The notes under the pieces are model-generated. The model did no database searches and was not told where the DNA came from. It worked only from the letters and a program-made list of their open reading frames with translations. A DNA stretch of 50,718 nucleotides from CAYOVG01 sp964407285 (GTDB taxonomy: Bacteria > Desulfobacterota > Syntrophobacteria > Syntrophobacterales > Syntrophobacteraceae). A program made the position numbers and the translations under genes. Positions 16,961-26,569 of this stretch are shown here, one piece after another; the stretch's first letter is position 1; every line of letters starts with the position of its first letter. Location of the stretch: contig CAYOVG010000009.1 of the NCBI GenBank assembly GCA_964407285.1, positions 1-50,718 on the forward strand, given 5' to 3'.

Positions 16961-17992
16961 TCATGCCAGAACTTCCTTGAGCACTTCTATTTCCTCGAGC
17001 GCCTTCCCCGATCCGAGCACGACGGTAGACAACGGATCTTCCGTAAGGGTGATGGGCAAGCCCGTTTCGAGCCTCAGCAGATAATCGAGATTTTTCAGCA
17101 GCGCCCCTCCCCCCGTGAGCACGATGCCGCGGTCCACCGTGTCGGCGGCCAACTCGGGCGGGGTCTGCTCCAGGGCTATCTTGATGGTTTCCACAATGGT
17201 ATCGATCTGTTCCTGGATCGACTCGCGGGTCTCATCCGAATTGATCTCGATCGTCTTGGGAATACCGCTCACAAGGTCCCGGCCCTTGATCAGCATCGTT
17301 TCGACATGGTCCATCGGATACGCGTTGCCGATGGTGGTCTTTATCAATTCGGCGGTCCGCTCCCCTATCAGCAGATTGTACTTGCGCTTTATGTGCTGCA
17401 GGATGGCCATGTCCATCTTGTCTCCACCGACGCGCACGGACCGGCTGTACACGATCCCCGCCAGCGATATGACCGCCACTTCGGTGGTGCCCCCTCCAAT
17501 ATCCACAACCATATTGCACACGGGTTCGGTAATGGGCAACCCGGCGCCGATGGCGGCCGCCATCGGCTCCTCGATCAGGTAGACCTCCCTGGCGCCCGCC
17601 GACTCCGCCGACTCGCGGACGGCGCGCCTCTCCACCTGGGTGACCCCTGAAGGAATGCAGACGATGATTCGCGGGCGAACGAGGCTGCGCCTGTTGTGCA
17701 CTTTCCTGATGAAATAACGCAGCATGGCTTCCGCCACTTCGAAATCCGCGATAACGCCGTCTTTCATCGGACGGGTGGCAACGATGTTGCCGGGCGTTTT
17801 GCCGAGCATCATCTTGGCGTCCTTGCCCACCGCGACCACCCGGTTCGTGCCCTTCACATCCTTCCGGACGGCCACAACCGAAGGTTCACTCAACACGATA
17901 CCTTTGCCCCGGACATATACTAGGGTATTCGCCGTCCCCAGATCAATAGCCAAATCATTGGAAAACCAGCCTAATACGCGATTCAGGAACAT
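16961..17992 (-). CDS. mreB: Rod shape-determining actin-like protein MreB
   Basis: Bacterial actin that organises side-wall synthesis at the inner membrane. The 343-residue protein has the phosphate 1 motif DLGTANTLVYVRGKG, the phosphate 2 motif VVDIGGGTTEVAVIS, the adenosine motif GIVLTGGGALLKNLD, and the conserved EEPMAAAIGAGLP connection. The GAGGTGAGGG site just before the ATG is strong. First gene of the shape operon. Possible weak promoter-like matches (for example TTGTGA-16-TATGGA near 18080) lie upstream, none convincing. Confidence 0.98.
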   Translation of the reverse strand: MFLNRVLGWFSNDLAIDLGTANTLVYVRGKGIVLSEPSVVAVRKDVKGTNRVVAVGKDAKMMLGKTPGNIVATRPMKDGVIADFEVAEAMLRYFIRKVHNRRSLVRPRIIVCIPSGVTQVERRAVRESAESAGAREVYLIEEPMAAAIGAGLPITEPVCNMVVDIGGGTTEVAVISLAGIVYSRSVRVGGDKMDMAILQHIKRKYNLLIGERTAELIKTTIGNAYPMDHVETMLIKGRDLVSGIPKTIEINSDETRESIQEQIDTIVETIKIALEQTPPELAADTVDRGIVLTGGGALLKNLDYLLRLETGLPITLTEDPLSTVVLGSGKALEEIEVLKEVLA

Positions 17993-18508
17993 CCCTCACC
18001 TCTCTCCTTATTCAGCACTACCCTCCCAGTGAAGTCTCATTCATAGCACGGCCCCGAGTTATCTTCAATCCATAAGAACACGATACAATGTCACAATCGC
18101 ATGAAAATATCCAAGACAAAAATGCGCCTGCCGAAATATTGTGCCGCGGGCCTTCCGAAACGAGGAGGCATGGGAGAATGCCTCCAGGGCGCCGGCTGAA
18201 AAGAGAGGAAGACAGGACGGATTCCGACAGCGCCTTGCCGGCCGGTCTCTATTGGAGAGTTCGCAGTAATATTGCCGCCTTGGGTGGCGATGGGGCTGGG
18301 AGGCGGCGGATTGCGCGCGACATCCCGCGCAACGGCGTTGACGGCTTTCGTTCCGGTCTCCGGCTTCGTGCTCTCCAGGCGCCGGAGCAGCACTTTGTGA
18401 GCGTCGTGAAACACGAAAGGCCGGCGCGGAAGGTCCGCTTTCGTCCCGGATTCGCTCCAAAAGCGAGAAAGACTGAGCGTGATTTCGGATACTGCATTCT
18501 CCTCCCGC
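17993..18508. other. Intergenic region between the peptide cluster and mreB
   Basis: About 500 bases without a supportable gene. Three minus-strand frames stay open for 80-130 codons, but they are Arg/Pro/Ser-rich and match no family known to me. One (stop near 18091) keeps G or C in most third positions and could be a decayed coding remnant. The left 100 bases are AT-richer and should hold the mreB promoter. Confidence 0.4.
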
Positions 18509-18700
18509 TCAGATGCTCACGATAATCATGGCTGCAAGCAGGATAGCGGCCCCCAGCCAGATCAACCGGCGCCGGGGGAGAACCGCCAAGAACAGCTCAT
18601 CCAGCTCTTCCATTGAAGAAAGCCGATCCATGGCGCTCGACCGGAAAAGAATCTCCCTCGGGTTCTGGTGAAACGTCGACTCATTGTGCGACTCTTCCAT
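18509..18700 (-). pseudogene. Severed N-terminus of an NHLM-type HlyD adaptor, or a small membrane protein
   Basis: The 63-residue product has a polar start, the block LFRSSAMDRLSSMEELDELF, and a C-terminal hydrophobic helix (about residues 45-63) ending right at the stop codon. From memory of the family, the NHLM bacteriocin HlyD proteins begin with the same pattern (FRK-x-x-L-x-x-L-S-S-x-E-Q-L-D-x-L, then a membrane helix), but continue for some 300 residues. No continuation is visible in any frame downstream. A good GGAGG ribosome site lies eight bases before the ATG, so the fragment may still be translated. It is the last gene of the peptide operon. Confidence 0.55.
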
Positions 18701-18768
18701 CTCGAAAGCCTCCGCCTTTCATCACTTCCTTGTTCACACACCCGATTCCTCGCGCTTCATCGGGCTCC

Positions 18769-19920
18769 CTATCCTGAAGCATGCAAGGGAACACAGCGAT
18801 GCAGGAACCCGAAATACGCCTTCGCCGCATGGGAGCCGTCGGGAAAGCAGTCTATCTTCACGTGGTGCAGGCTGCGAACCAGCAACCAGCGAAGCGCGAT
18901 GCCGAATGCGGCCGCCCCGGAAAGCCCTTCGGGGGGAGGAAAATCGTGCTCGATATCATAGAGCATGTAGCCGGGCCAGGCGAGCAGAGCATCTTTCTCC
19001 TCGATCGTGCAGAGACCGCAATCCGCCAGGCGCTCCAACAGCACGCGCCAGGAGGCTTCCGTCGACGCCTGATCCGGCCCGTTGCAGGACGGTATCAGTC
19101 CGACTCTGGGGGTCACTCCCCGGCCCACATCCATGGCCACCACGACGCCGGGCAATTTGCGCGGCGACGGAGCCGTGATGGATTGCATCGCCGCCTTCGG
19201 AACCGGCCGGCCGCGGGATTGAAGGAAACCCGGAATCTGTTCGGCCGAAAGATTGGCCACGGTAAGCCGAATGGACTCGGGTGAACGGTCCAGCACGGTC
19301 CCCATGCTGAAGAGCCGGGCATTGGCGGGGAGCGATGCGATGAATTCACGGACGGAGCCGAGCAGTTCAGGCTTTGGAGCGTCACCGTGAAGTATGTCGA
19401 GAATTCGATATATCCGTTCCATGTCCTCATCCATACGCTCCATGGGGCTTCGCCTGTCGCCGGAAGTGGAATACCAGTCGCGGCAGGAGAGGAAGGAGCG
19501 CGGAATGGGGGCCGGGCCGGGAGGACGGTCCAGGTCGAACTCGAACCAGAGCCTATCCACCGCCGCGTGCAGGAGACTTCCCTCCTTCGACCATTCCCGG
19601 CAAAAGCCGCGCAGATTGGTCCAGACCCCGCGGCAGAGCGGTTCGACGCCTGCCGGGACAACACCCGCGCGGTCCGCGGCAAAGTGTTCCTTGCGGCCGT
19701 CATCCCTGTCGAACGCAACGGCGAAATCGGTCCGTTGCGGATTGCCTCCCAGCCTGCATTCGAAACCCGCGTTCGCCGGAGGGAACAGCCGCGCGACCTC
19801 TCTAACCGGTTCCAGATGCGCCGCCGGGACCAGCACCTCGGGGAGAAACGGCGCGACGAGATCGATGTTCCTTTCAAGCGTGGATATCGACTCCGGTATC
19901 GATTTCAAGCTATCGTTCAT
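18769..19920 (-). CDS. Uncharacterised protein of the RiPP cluster
   Basis: I do not recognise a family. The 383-residue soluble-looking protein has no signal peptide or membrane helix. Visible features are an acidic middle (SPMERMDEDMERIYRILD), a block GVVVAMDVGRGVTPRVGLIPSC and a C-terminal half with WRVLLERLADCGLCTIEEKDALLAWPG, plus several Trp and His residues. The start at 19920 is chosen because GGAGAG lies nine bases upstream and it follows the ABC transporter stop by 19 bases; the frame is open 30 codons further up. Tight spacing implies a role in the same peptide pathway, perhaps recognition, modification or immunity, but nothing in the sequence decides this. Confidence 0.75.
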   Translation of the reverse strand: MNDSLKSIPESISTLERNIDLVAPFLPEVLVPAAHLEPVREVARLFPPANAGFECRLGGNPQRTDFAVAFDRDDGRKEHFAADRAGVVPAGVEPLCRGVWTNLRGFCREWSKEGSLLHAAVDRLWFEFDLDRPPGPAPIPRSFLSCRDWYSTSGDRRSPMERMDEDMERIYRILDILHGDAPKPELLGSVREFIASLPANARLFSMGTVLDRSPESIRLTVANLSAEQIPGFLQSRGRPVPKAAMQSITAPSPRKLPGVVVAMDVGRGVTPRVGLIPSCNGPDQASTEASWRVLLERLADCGLCTIEEKDALLAWPGYMLYDIEHDFPPPEGLSGAAAFGIALRWLLVRSLHHVKIDCFPDGSHAAKAYFGFLHRCVPLHASG

Positions 19921-19939
19921 CCGTGCTCGCTCTCCATGG

Positions 19940-22900
19940 TTACTCTTTCCGGTTACTCTCTCCGAAGCTCCCGAGTCTTCCGGGACCGACGGCGATTTGC
20001 CGTCTCGCAAGTTCCGAAAACAATCCGTCCCGGCTCATCAGTTCCTCGAATGACCCCGATTGGACAATCTTTCCACCATCAAAAACATAAATGCGATCGG
20101 CGTGAATAACGGTGCTCAACCGGTGAGCGACGACAACTCGCGTGACCTGCAGGCGCCCGATATTCTCGCTCACCGCCGCCTGCGAGCGATTATCCAGAGC
20201 GCTTGTGGCTTCATCGAAAAAGAGCATGCGCGGCTTTGTCGCCAGTGCGCGCGCGATCAGCAGTCGCTGTTTTTGTCCGCCGGAAAAGGTCTTGCCGCCG
20301 GCCGACACCATCGTCTGCATTCCCATGGGCAGCGCCTGGATTTCCTCTTCTATTCCGGCCAGCCGGGCCGCCTGCCGGGCATCCTCCAGCGTGAGCGGGA
20401 GGGAACCGGTGATGTTGGAATAGATATCGCCGGGCGCCAGGTCGCCGTCCTGGAGGACAACCCCGATTTGGCGGCGCACGGCTTCGACGTCGAGCGCGGA
20501 CAGAGCCAGGCCGTCGTAGGAAATAGTGCCCGCATCGGGAACTTCGAAACCGAGCAGCAGTCTCATAAGAGTCGATTTCCCCGAACCGGACGGACCGACA
20601 AAGGCGACGAGTTCTCCCGGTTGAACGGATAGTGACACATCATCCAGCACCAGGGGGCCGTCGGGATGGTAGCGGAACGAAAGATCGCTCACCTCTATGG
20701 CCCCCGACAGCTCTCCGGGATGGGCGCGGGACTCGGAACACTCGGGAACGGCTGCAAGAAGCGGTTTCACACGATCGTACAACGGAACGACGCCGAGGAT
20801 GGATGCCAGGGATGCGCTCGCCGTCAGCATCGAGCCGACGAAGGCGAGCATCGCCGTATTGAAGGCGACGAAATCGCCGGTCGCCATGCGCTGAAACGAT
20901 GGGACCGAAAACAGCACAAAGACGCAAAAGAGAACGACGAAACCGAGCGAACCGTTCAATGTGGTCAGCAAGTTTCCGACCCTGCGCGATTTGACCATCC
21001 ACGTCTGCTGCCGCGTGAACTCCTTCGCCCACCAGGCAAAGGCGTGCGTTTCCGCGCCCGCCACCCGCAATTTCGACATGGCGGAGATGAACTGGAAGAC
21101 CATACCCCCGATCTTGCCCTCCAGTTCGACGGCCGGCCGCAGATGGCGCGCCTGCCGCCACGACCCCCATAAATTCGCGCAGCCCGCCAAGCAGGCCAGG
21201 GCCGCAACGACCAGCGCCAGGCGATAATCGAAGTAGAAGAGGATGGCGAAATGAAAGAAGGCAAAGACGACCCCGAGCAGGGAAATCATCGTGGCGCCCG
21301 ATAGGCGCTGCCGGATCGAGGCGATGCACAGCGCCCGGTCCGTCAGGTCTCCCGAGGAATACTCCTTGAAAAAAGACAGGGGCAGACGCAACAGCCGATC
21401 CATCAATGCCGGTTGCAGGACGGCATCCACCTTGCCCTCGACCCGCAGCAGCGTGATATTGCGCACGGCCTCGAACAACGAACCCGCAAGCACGCTCAGC
21501 AGCAAAACCAGACCGATGCTGCGCGGAAGGCTCGCGGCCCCCACTCCGGGGGCCGTGTGCTCCAGGATGTGGCGAACGGCAAGAGGGATCAGGGCGGAAA
21601 TGAGACCACAGAGAAGTCCCAGGATAAGCACGGATCTGAATTCCCCGGCCGCGTTCCCGACAACGAACTGCAAGATATCCGATCCTTCCAGGGCCCGTTC
21701 CGGCAAAGACCGATAGAAAACATACCCGTAAGGCTCCAATTCCACGACAACGGACGCGTCCACCTCCAGGGTTACCCCCGCCGCGGGGTCGCGCAGGAAC
21801 ATCTTTCGCGCCGACTCGGGCAGCAAAGCCACCGGAGCCGACCCGGCGCTCCGAAATGCCAGCAGAGGCCCGGCGTCGCGCCTCCACCAGTCGCCCTCGA
21901 GCCGGACACGACGGACGCGAACGCGGGATGCACGGGCAATATCCCCCAAAGGGTCCATGGAGACGCGGCCCTCGCGCGCTCCCGGGTGAGGACGAATGTC
22001 CAGTCCCAGCGCGCTCCCGACCAGAAAGCACGCGGCCAGCAGGTGATCGCCCCCCGCCCGGGCTTCAACGCCGGCGTACGCGCCCTTGAGGACGGATGAG
22101 AGGTGAGCGTCGGCTTCATCCCGCGTCCGCTGCTCCCCGGCGTCGCGCTCGTGCAACCGGTTCAACTCATCGGCCAGGGCCATCCGCCGGTTCATTGCCT
22201 CGCAGGCAAGGAGCAGTTCGTAGAAGTCGTCCAAACCGTCCCAGAAGGCGGGCCGGCCGACCAGGTCGGCGGTGGCTTTGAAAGTGATGGCGCATTCCCG
22301 CAGAACAGTGATCCACGTGTTGCGGGTGACGGGAAAGCACCTTCCGGCCGGACCGGAAGGGATTTCCTCCATCCCGAGGAACAGCGCCTGTGAATCCATT
22401 GTCTCCAGCCACGCCACGCCCACGGCGGCATGCACGTTCCGGTATGTCTTCAGGACGGCGGTCTCTCCCGCCGTGACCACGCAGTCGTCCATCCCCGGAA
22501 AAGCGTCTTGAGCGACGCCCCGGGACAGCGCCATGACCCAGCCGTCCACCAGGTCCGCCACCTCGCGGGCCAGTTGCGGCTGAGCGGCGGCCTCCCGAAG
22601 ATGCTCCCTGGACAGGTGCAACAGCCGGGTCCCGGCCGTTCCCACGGCGAGAAAACCCCTGCCCGCGCCGTAGCGCTCCATGTCCATGCCGGGCAGGCAG
22701 CCGCCTGCCCCGACGGAACAGAAGAAGTGCCGTTGTCCGACCGGTTCGCCGTTTTCCACAATCACGAAAAACACTTCCACCTCGCCCGTTTCCACCCACC
22801 AGAGCGAATCCGGTCCGGCAAGAAAAAAGGGGCGATTTCCACCGGTTTCGACGGCTTCGCCTACCTTTGCAAAAAACTCCGTGAGCGACTGGCACGTCAT
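19940..22900 (-). CDS. NHLM-type ABC transporter, permease/ATPase with large N-terminal domain
   Basis: Predicted exporter subunit of a peptide natural-product system. The 986-residue protein has an N-terminal soluble region of about 400 residues, a six-helix ABC membrane domain (about residues 420-690) and a C-terminal ATPase with Walker A GPSGSGKS, signature FSGGQKQR, Walker B MLFFDEATSALD and the switch His in VVAHRLS. The long N-terminus without a C39 peptidase is what separates the second NHLM exporter family from the peptidase-bearing one, which is encoded directly upstream. Two starts are possible: 22930, overlapping the previous gene by 17 bases, and 22900, preceded by GGGTGAG; the latter is used. 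The product may pair with the C39 transporter as a heterodimer. Confidence 0.88.
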   Translation of the reverse strand: MTCQSLTEFFAKVGEAVETGGNRPFFLAGPDSLWWVETGEVEVFFVIVENGEPVGQRHFFCSVGAGGCLPGMDMERYGAGRGFLAVGTAGTRLLHLSREHLREAAAQPQLAREVADLVDGWVMALSRGVAQDAFPGMDDCVVTAGETAVLKTYRNVHAAVGVAWLETMDSQALFLGMEEIPSGPAGRCFPVTRNTWITVLRECAITFKATADLVGRPAFWDGLDDFYELLLACEAMNRRMALADELNRLHERDAGEQRTRDEADAHLSSVLKGAYAGVEARAGGDHLLAACFLVGSALGLDIRPHPGAREGRVSMDPLGDIARASRVRVRRVRLEGDWWRRDAGPLLAFRSAGSAPVALLPESARKMFLRDPAAGVTLEVDASVVVELEPYGYVFYRSLPERALEGSDILQFVVGNAAGEFRSVLILGLLCGLISALIPLAVRHILEHTAPGVGAASLPRSIGLVLLLSVLAGSLFEAVRNITLLRVEGKVDAVLQPALMDRLLRLPLSFFKEYSSGDLTDRALCIASIRQRLSGATMISLLGVVFAFFHFAILFYFDYRLALVVAALACLAGCANLWGSWRQARHLRPAVELEGKIGGMVFQFISAMSKLRVAGAETHAFAWWAKEFTRQQTWMVKSRRVGNLLTTLNGSLGFVVLFCVFVLFSVPSFQRMATGDFVAFNTAMLAFVGSMLTASASLASILGVVPLYDRVKPLLAAVPECSESRAHPGELSGAIEVSDLSFRYHPDGPLVLDDVSLSVQPGELVAFVGPSGSGKSTLMRLLLGFEVPDAGTISYDGLALSALDVEAVRRQIGVVLQDGDLAPGDIYSNITGSLPLTLEDARQAARLAGIEEEIQALPMGMQTMVSAGGKTFSGGQKQRLLIARALATKPRMLFFDEATSALDNRSQAAVSENIGRLQVTRVVVAHRLSTVIHADRIYVFDGGKIVQSGSFEELMSRDGLFSELARRQIAVGPGRLGSFGESNRKE

Positions 22901-22913
22901 GGTCTCACCCGTT

Positions 22914-25118
22914 TCATCCCTTGAAATCATCCCGGATCAGGGCGGCATAGGGACCTTCGACCCGCGCCAGGTCCTCGTGGCGACCACGCTGCAAGACGCT
23001 TCCCCGGTCGAGCACGATAATCTCGTCGCAATCCCGTATGGTGCTCAGGCGATGCGCCACCACCAGGCAACTGCAGCCGCGCCGCCGCAGGTTGATATCG
23101 ATCGCCAGTTCAGTGGCGGGGTCGAGAGCGCTTGTCGCTTCGTCCAGCACCATGATCGTCGGGTTGTTCACCAGCCCCCTGGCGATTTCGATCCGCTGCC
23201 GTTGGCCGCCGCTGAAATTCCTGCCGCCCTCTTCCACCCGGCTGAGGTAGCCGTGACGTCTTCTGGATATGTCGCTGTGGATGCACGCATCCTTCGCCGC
23301 GCGGATAATGTGGGATTCCGGGACCGTGGGGTCCCACAGGGTCAGGTTCTCCCTGACGGAGCCTTCGAAGAGAAAGATCTCCTGGTCCACCAGTGAAATG
23401 GAATAGTGCAGGAGCAACGAGGAAATATCTTCCCTGCGCTTGCCGTCGAACAGGATCTCACCCTCCCAGGGTTCGTAAAGACCGCATACCAGGCGGGCGA
23501 TGGTCGACTTGCCGCATCCCGTCGATCCCACCAAAGCCACTCTCTGGCCGGGACGGATGGTCAGATTGAAATCCCGGACCAGGGGAGGATCCGTTTTACT
23601 GTAGCCGAACGTAACGTTGCGCAACTCGACTTCCCCGCTCAGCTTGAGTTGCGTGAGAGACATAAGCCCGTCGCCGTCCGGTTTGCGAGCCGCAGCGCCC
23701 CCTCCGACGGGGTAATTCATCACGTCGTCCAGCCGGGTCAGACCGCCTTCAACCTCCTGAAGCTCGGCTCCAAGAGCCACCAGCCGGCCTATGGGTTCCG
23801 AAAAGCTGAAGAGCAAGGACACGAAAGCCGCGAGTTCCCCCGGACTCATCCGTCCCGCCTGCACGCTCCCGCATCCGATGACGACGACAGCCACCAGGTT
23901 CAAAGAGGAGAGCAGGGAAGGCGTGATGGAAAGGATCGCGCCCGGCAGCCCCTCCTGTTGCTCGGCGTTGAGCAACCGGGCGTGATAACCTGCCCACTGG
24001 CCGAAGAAGTCCGATTCGTTCCCCATCGCGCGGTATGTCTCGATCAGCCTGAGCCCCGCCATCGATACCCCCACCAGCTTGCCCCGTTCCTGGAGCAGCT
24101 TCCGGCCGGCGTCCACGCGCATGCGGGAAACCGCGTGCAGGGCGGCCAGGTTCAAGCCCGCGAACAGCACGCTCACAAGGGTGAGCAGTGGTGAATACCA
24201 GGCCATCACGGCGGCGAAGAAAACGACCATGAGCCCATTGAGCATGTTGGTGGCGAGTTCCCGCGAGAGAAGGGCGGCGACCCGTTCGTTGATCTTTACA
24301 CGGGAACCGATCTCGCCGGCGTGGCGCTGCAGGAAAAACACCACGGGCAACCGCAGAACGTGCCGCAGGAAAGAACTCGTCATGGAGATCGACAGTTCCG
24401 TTTCCATGCGCAGCAAGCGGTCCTGTTGCTTCCAGGTCAGAACGAGTCTGAAGAAGACGGCCAGGGCCATTCCCGCGGCCGTCGGCAGAGGCGATTGAGT
24501 CGTCTGCCGGACCAGCACGTCGTCCACGAAAGAGCGCAGGAAGAAAGGAACGGCCAGCCCCGGCACGACCAGGAAGAGGCTGAAAACCAGGAGAGCTCCG
24601 AGTTGCGCGCGCATGCCCCGCAAGCGGCCGGACAGTGCGTTGAGCGGGTTCGGTTTCTCTCCGCCCGGCTGGAAATCGGGCCCGGGTTGCAGCACCAGCG
24701 TGACACCCGAGAAGGCCTTATCGAATTCCTCCCAGGTGACTGCGCGGGGACCGGTGGCGGGGTCGTTGAGATGGACGTACTTCTCCCCGAAACCCTCGAC
24801 GACCAGAAAGTGGTTGAACTTCCAGAAGACAATGACAGGCAGCGGGGTAAGCTTCAGTTTCTCCAGGCTCTTCCTGAATCCACGGGCGATGAGTCCGTAG
24901 CGGCGGGCGGCCTGCAAAATGCACCCGGCGTCGCTTCCGTCCCGCGTGACGCCGCAATCGACACGCAGTTGCTCCAGGGGGACAAACCTGCCGTGGTAAC
25001 CCAGGATGATGGCAAGACTCGCCGCGCCGCACTCCACCGCCTCCATCTGCAGCACGGTGGGCGTGCGGACCCGGCTCTTTCGAAATCTCTTCGGAATCAA
25101 ACGTGAGAAACCGCTCAT
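22914..25118 (-). CDS. NHLM-type peptidase C39 ABC exporter
   Basis: Predicted to cut the leader from the modified peptide and export it. The 734-residue protein starts with a C39 peptidase domain: Gln24 and Cys30 in LQMEAVECGAAS, His103 in KFNHFLVVEG and Asp119 in HLNDPATG form the expected active site. Then come six membrane helices (about residues 170-450) and an ATPase with GSTGCGKS, FSGGQRQR and IMVLDEATSALD. C39 enzymes cleave after Gly-Gly, which matches the Gly-Gly near the end of the precursor at 26624-26911. It follows the radical SAM gene by 50 bases. No good ribosome site is visible before the ATG. Confidence 0.93.
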   Translation of the reverse strand: MSGFSRLIPKRFRKSRVRTPTVLQMEAVECGAASLAIILGYHGRFVPLEQLRVDCGVTRDGSDAGCILQAARRYGLIARGFRKSLEKLKLTPLPVIVFWKFNHFLVVEGFGEKYVHLNDPATGPRAVTWEEFDKAFSGVTLVLQPGPDFQPGGEKPNPLNALSGRLRGMRAQLGALLVFSLFLVVPGLAVPFFLRSFVDDVLVRQTTQSPLPTAAGMALAVFFRLVLTWKQQDRLLRMETELSISMTSSFLRHVLRLPVVFFLQRHAGEIGSRVKINERVAALLSRELATNMLNGLMVVFFAAVMAWYSPLLTLVSVLFAGLNLAALHAVSRMRVDAGRKLLQERGKLVGVSMAGLRLIETYRAMGNESDFFGQWAGYHARLLNAEQQEGLPGAILSITPSLLSSLNLVAVVVIGCGSVQAGRMSPGELAAFVSLLFSFSEPIGRLVALGAELQEVEGGLTRLDDVMNYPVGGGAAARKPDGDGLMSLTQLKLSGEVELRNVTFGYSKTDPPLVRDFNLTIRPGQRVALVGSTGCGKSTIARLVCGLYEPWEGEILFDGKRREDISSLLLHYSISLVDQEIFLFEGSVRENLTLWDPTVPESHIIRAAKDACIHSDISRRRHGYLSRVEEGGRNFSGGQRQRIEIARGLVNNPTIMVLDEATSALDPATELAIDINLRRRGCSCLVVAHRLSTIRDCDEIIVLDRGSVLQRGRHEDLARVEGPYAALIRDDFKG

Positions 25119-25168
25119 ATATTCAAATAAAGGATCAAAGATAGGCGCTGGTGAGAACGGATCGTGTC

Positions 25169-26569
25169 TCAGCCCAGCATCTTCCTGAACAGGAGTTGCC
25201 GGATCCTTGCCTTCGCCTTTTCCCCAAGCGTGAGTTCAAATGTGTTCACAAAGCAGATCTGGACATCATTCAACCGGATTCCGCGTTCCCGGCAAAACTC
25301 CTCGGGAGATACGGCGAACGACCGTCGCGCTTCGTGATCCTGACAGGCCACGATGGCGGCGGCCACACCTTCGTCTTCCATGAATTCCTTGAAATTACTC
25401 CGGAAAATATTGCCGAAGTGGCGTCCGATGTACTCGTACTCCTCTTCATGGGATGCCGACAACGGTGGATACGAGACCGGATTGACGGGACGGCTGACAG
25501 GCTTCTCCGGAAGGTGCTTCAAGAAGCACAGCGGGTTCGGCGCCAGGGGATCGCCCGTCAGGCCATGCACCACGGCCGGGCAGCCTCGACAAAAGGCAAA
25601 GTAGCCGCAGGAGCCGCACCCCGCAAACGATTCGGGGCGGCGAAATTTCCGGAGGGTTTCGGACCCGAGCAGAATATCCTCGAAGCTTTCCTCGGGCATT
25701 TTCCCCACCTTGATCGGCATGCGACGGCAACCCAGCACGGAGCCGTCGGCAAGTATGACGATACACGTCCACCCCACCAGGCAACCGGAAAAGACGGACG
25801 CTTCCTCGATGCGAGGGACCCACCGGTTCTCGCGCGCCACCCGAAGCACCCTGAAAAGATGCGGTTTTTCGCGAACTTCGATAGTCCGGCCATCTTTCCT
25901 CAGCCGCTCTTTTTCCGCCAGGTAGGATTCGAAAAGGCCGAGCAGTTCCGTGGAGGTCAAAGCCCCGGGGAGCCCGGCTCCATTGCCGACCGCCGACAAC
26001 AGGTCGAAAGTAAAGGAACTTGCCGGCGTCTCGTTTGCCACGAACCGCAACAGCGGGATAAGGTCCTGCTTGTTCCCCGCGTGCAGGGTGAACATGATCT
26101 GGGAGTCGATCCCATTGCGCTCGAGCCCTTCCAGGCCCGCCAGAGTCCGCTGAAAACTGCCGGCCCCGCGCAGGGAATCATGGGTGCTCTCCAGCCCGTC
26201 CAGGCTGAGCTGGAAATGGGCCACTCCCAGTTCCGCCAGCTTAGCCAGGTTCGACTCCGTCAGGGTCTCGGGCGTTCCCATCACGCGCACTGACTTGCCG
26301 CGGTCCCTGAGTTCCTGGAGAAAAGAGGCCCACCCCGGACGAGCCAGGGGGTCGCCACCGGTCACCGAGAAACTGCCGATGGACGCTCCCCACTTCCGCT
26401 CGAAGCGGACAATGTCGTCCAGAATCCGGACGAGTTGCTCATCGGACAGCTCATTTTGCACCTCCGCGGCGTACGTCTTCCGATCATAGACATAGCAATG
26501 CCTGCAGCGGTTGGAACAGGCGGCCGTGATATGCCACTGCACCACGAAGCTGGAAATACCGTATTTCAT
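25169..26569 (-). CDS. Radical SAM/SPASM peptide maturase
   Basis: Predicted to modify the adjacent Cys-rich peptide by radical chemistry. The 466-residue protein has the radical SAM cluster motif CSNRCRHC (Cys18, Cys22, Cys25), the GGDPL motif for SAM binding, and a C-terminal SPASM-type region with Cys in SGCLVGWTC, GSVLGC, CGSCGYFAFCRGC and PLC for auxiliary clusters. An extra domain of about 100 residues follows the SPASM part (EEEYEYIGRHFGNIF to the end) with three more Cys; its role is unknown. Layout and partner resemble the SbtM maturases that pair with the selenobacteriocin precursor SbtA. The start ATG directly follows the TGA that would end a read-through precursor. Confidence 0.92.
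   Translation of the reverse strand: MKYGISSFVVQWHITAACSNRCRHCYVYDRKTYAAEVQNELSDEQLVRILDDIVRFERKWGASIGSFSVTGGDPLARPGWASFLQELRDRGKSVRVMGTPETLTESNLAKLAELGVAHFQLSLDGLESTHDSLRGAGSFQRTLAGLEGLERNGIDSQIMFTLHAGNKQDLIPLLRFVANETPASSFTFDLLSAVGNGAGLPGALTSTELLGLFESYLAEKERLRKDGRTIEVREKPHLFRVLRVARENRWVPRIEEASVFSGCLVGWTCIVILADGSVLGCRRMPIKVGKMPEESFEDILLGSETLRKFRRPESFAGCGSCGYFAFCRGCPAVVHGLTGDPLAPNPLCFLKHLPEKPVSRPVNPVSYPPLSASHEEEYEYIGRHFGNIFRSNFKEFMEDEGVAAAIVACQDHEARRSFAVSPEEFCRERGIRLNDVQICFVNTFELTLGEKAKARIRQLLFRKMLG

Noticed and set aside
18249..18497. Small minus-strand ORF with GGGAGGAG in front of its ATG, just after the truncated HlyD
   Set aside because: The site is too close to the ATG, the product is Arg/Ser/Pro-rich without a recognisable pattern, and other frames across the same DNA are equally open.
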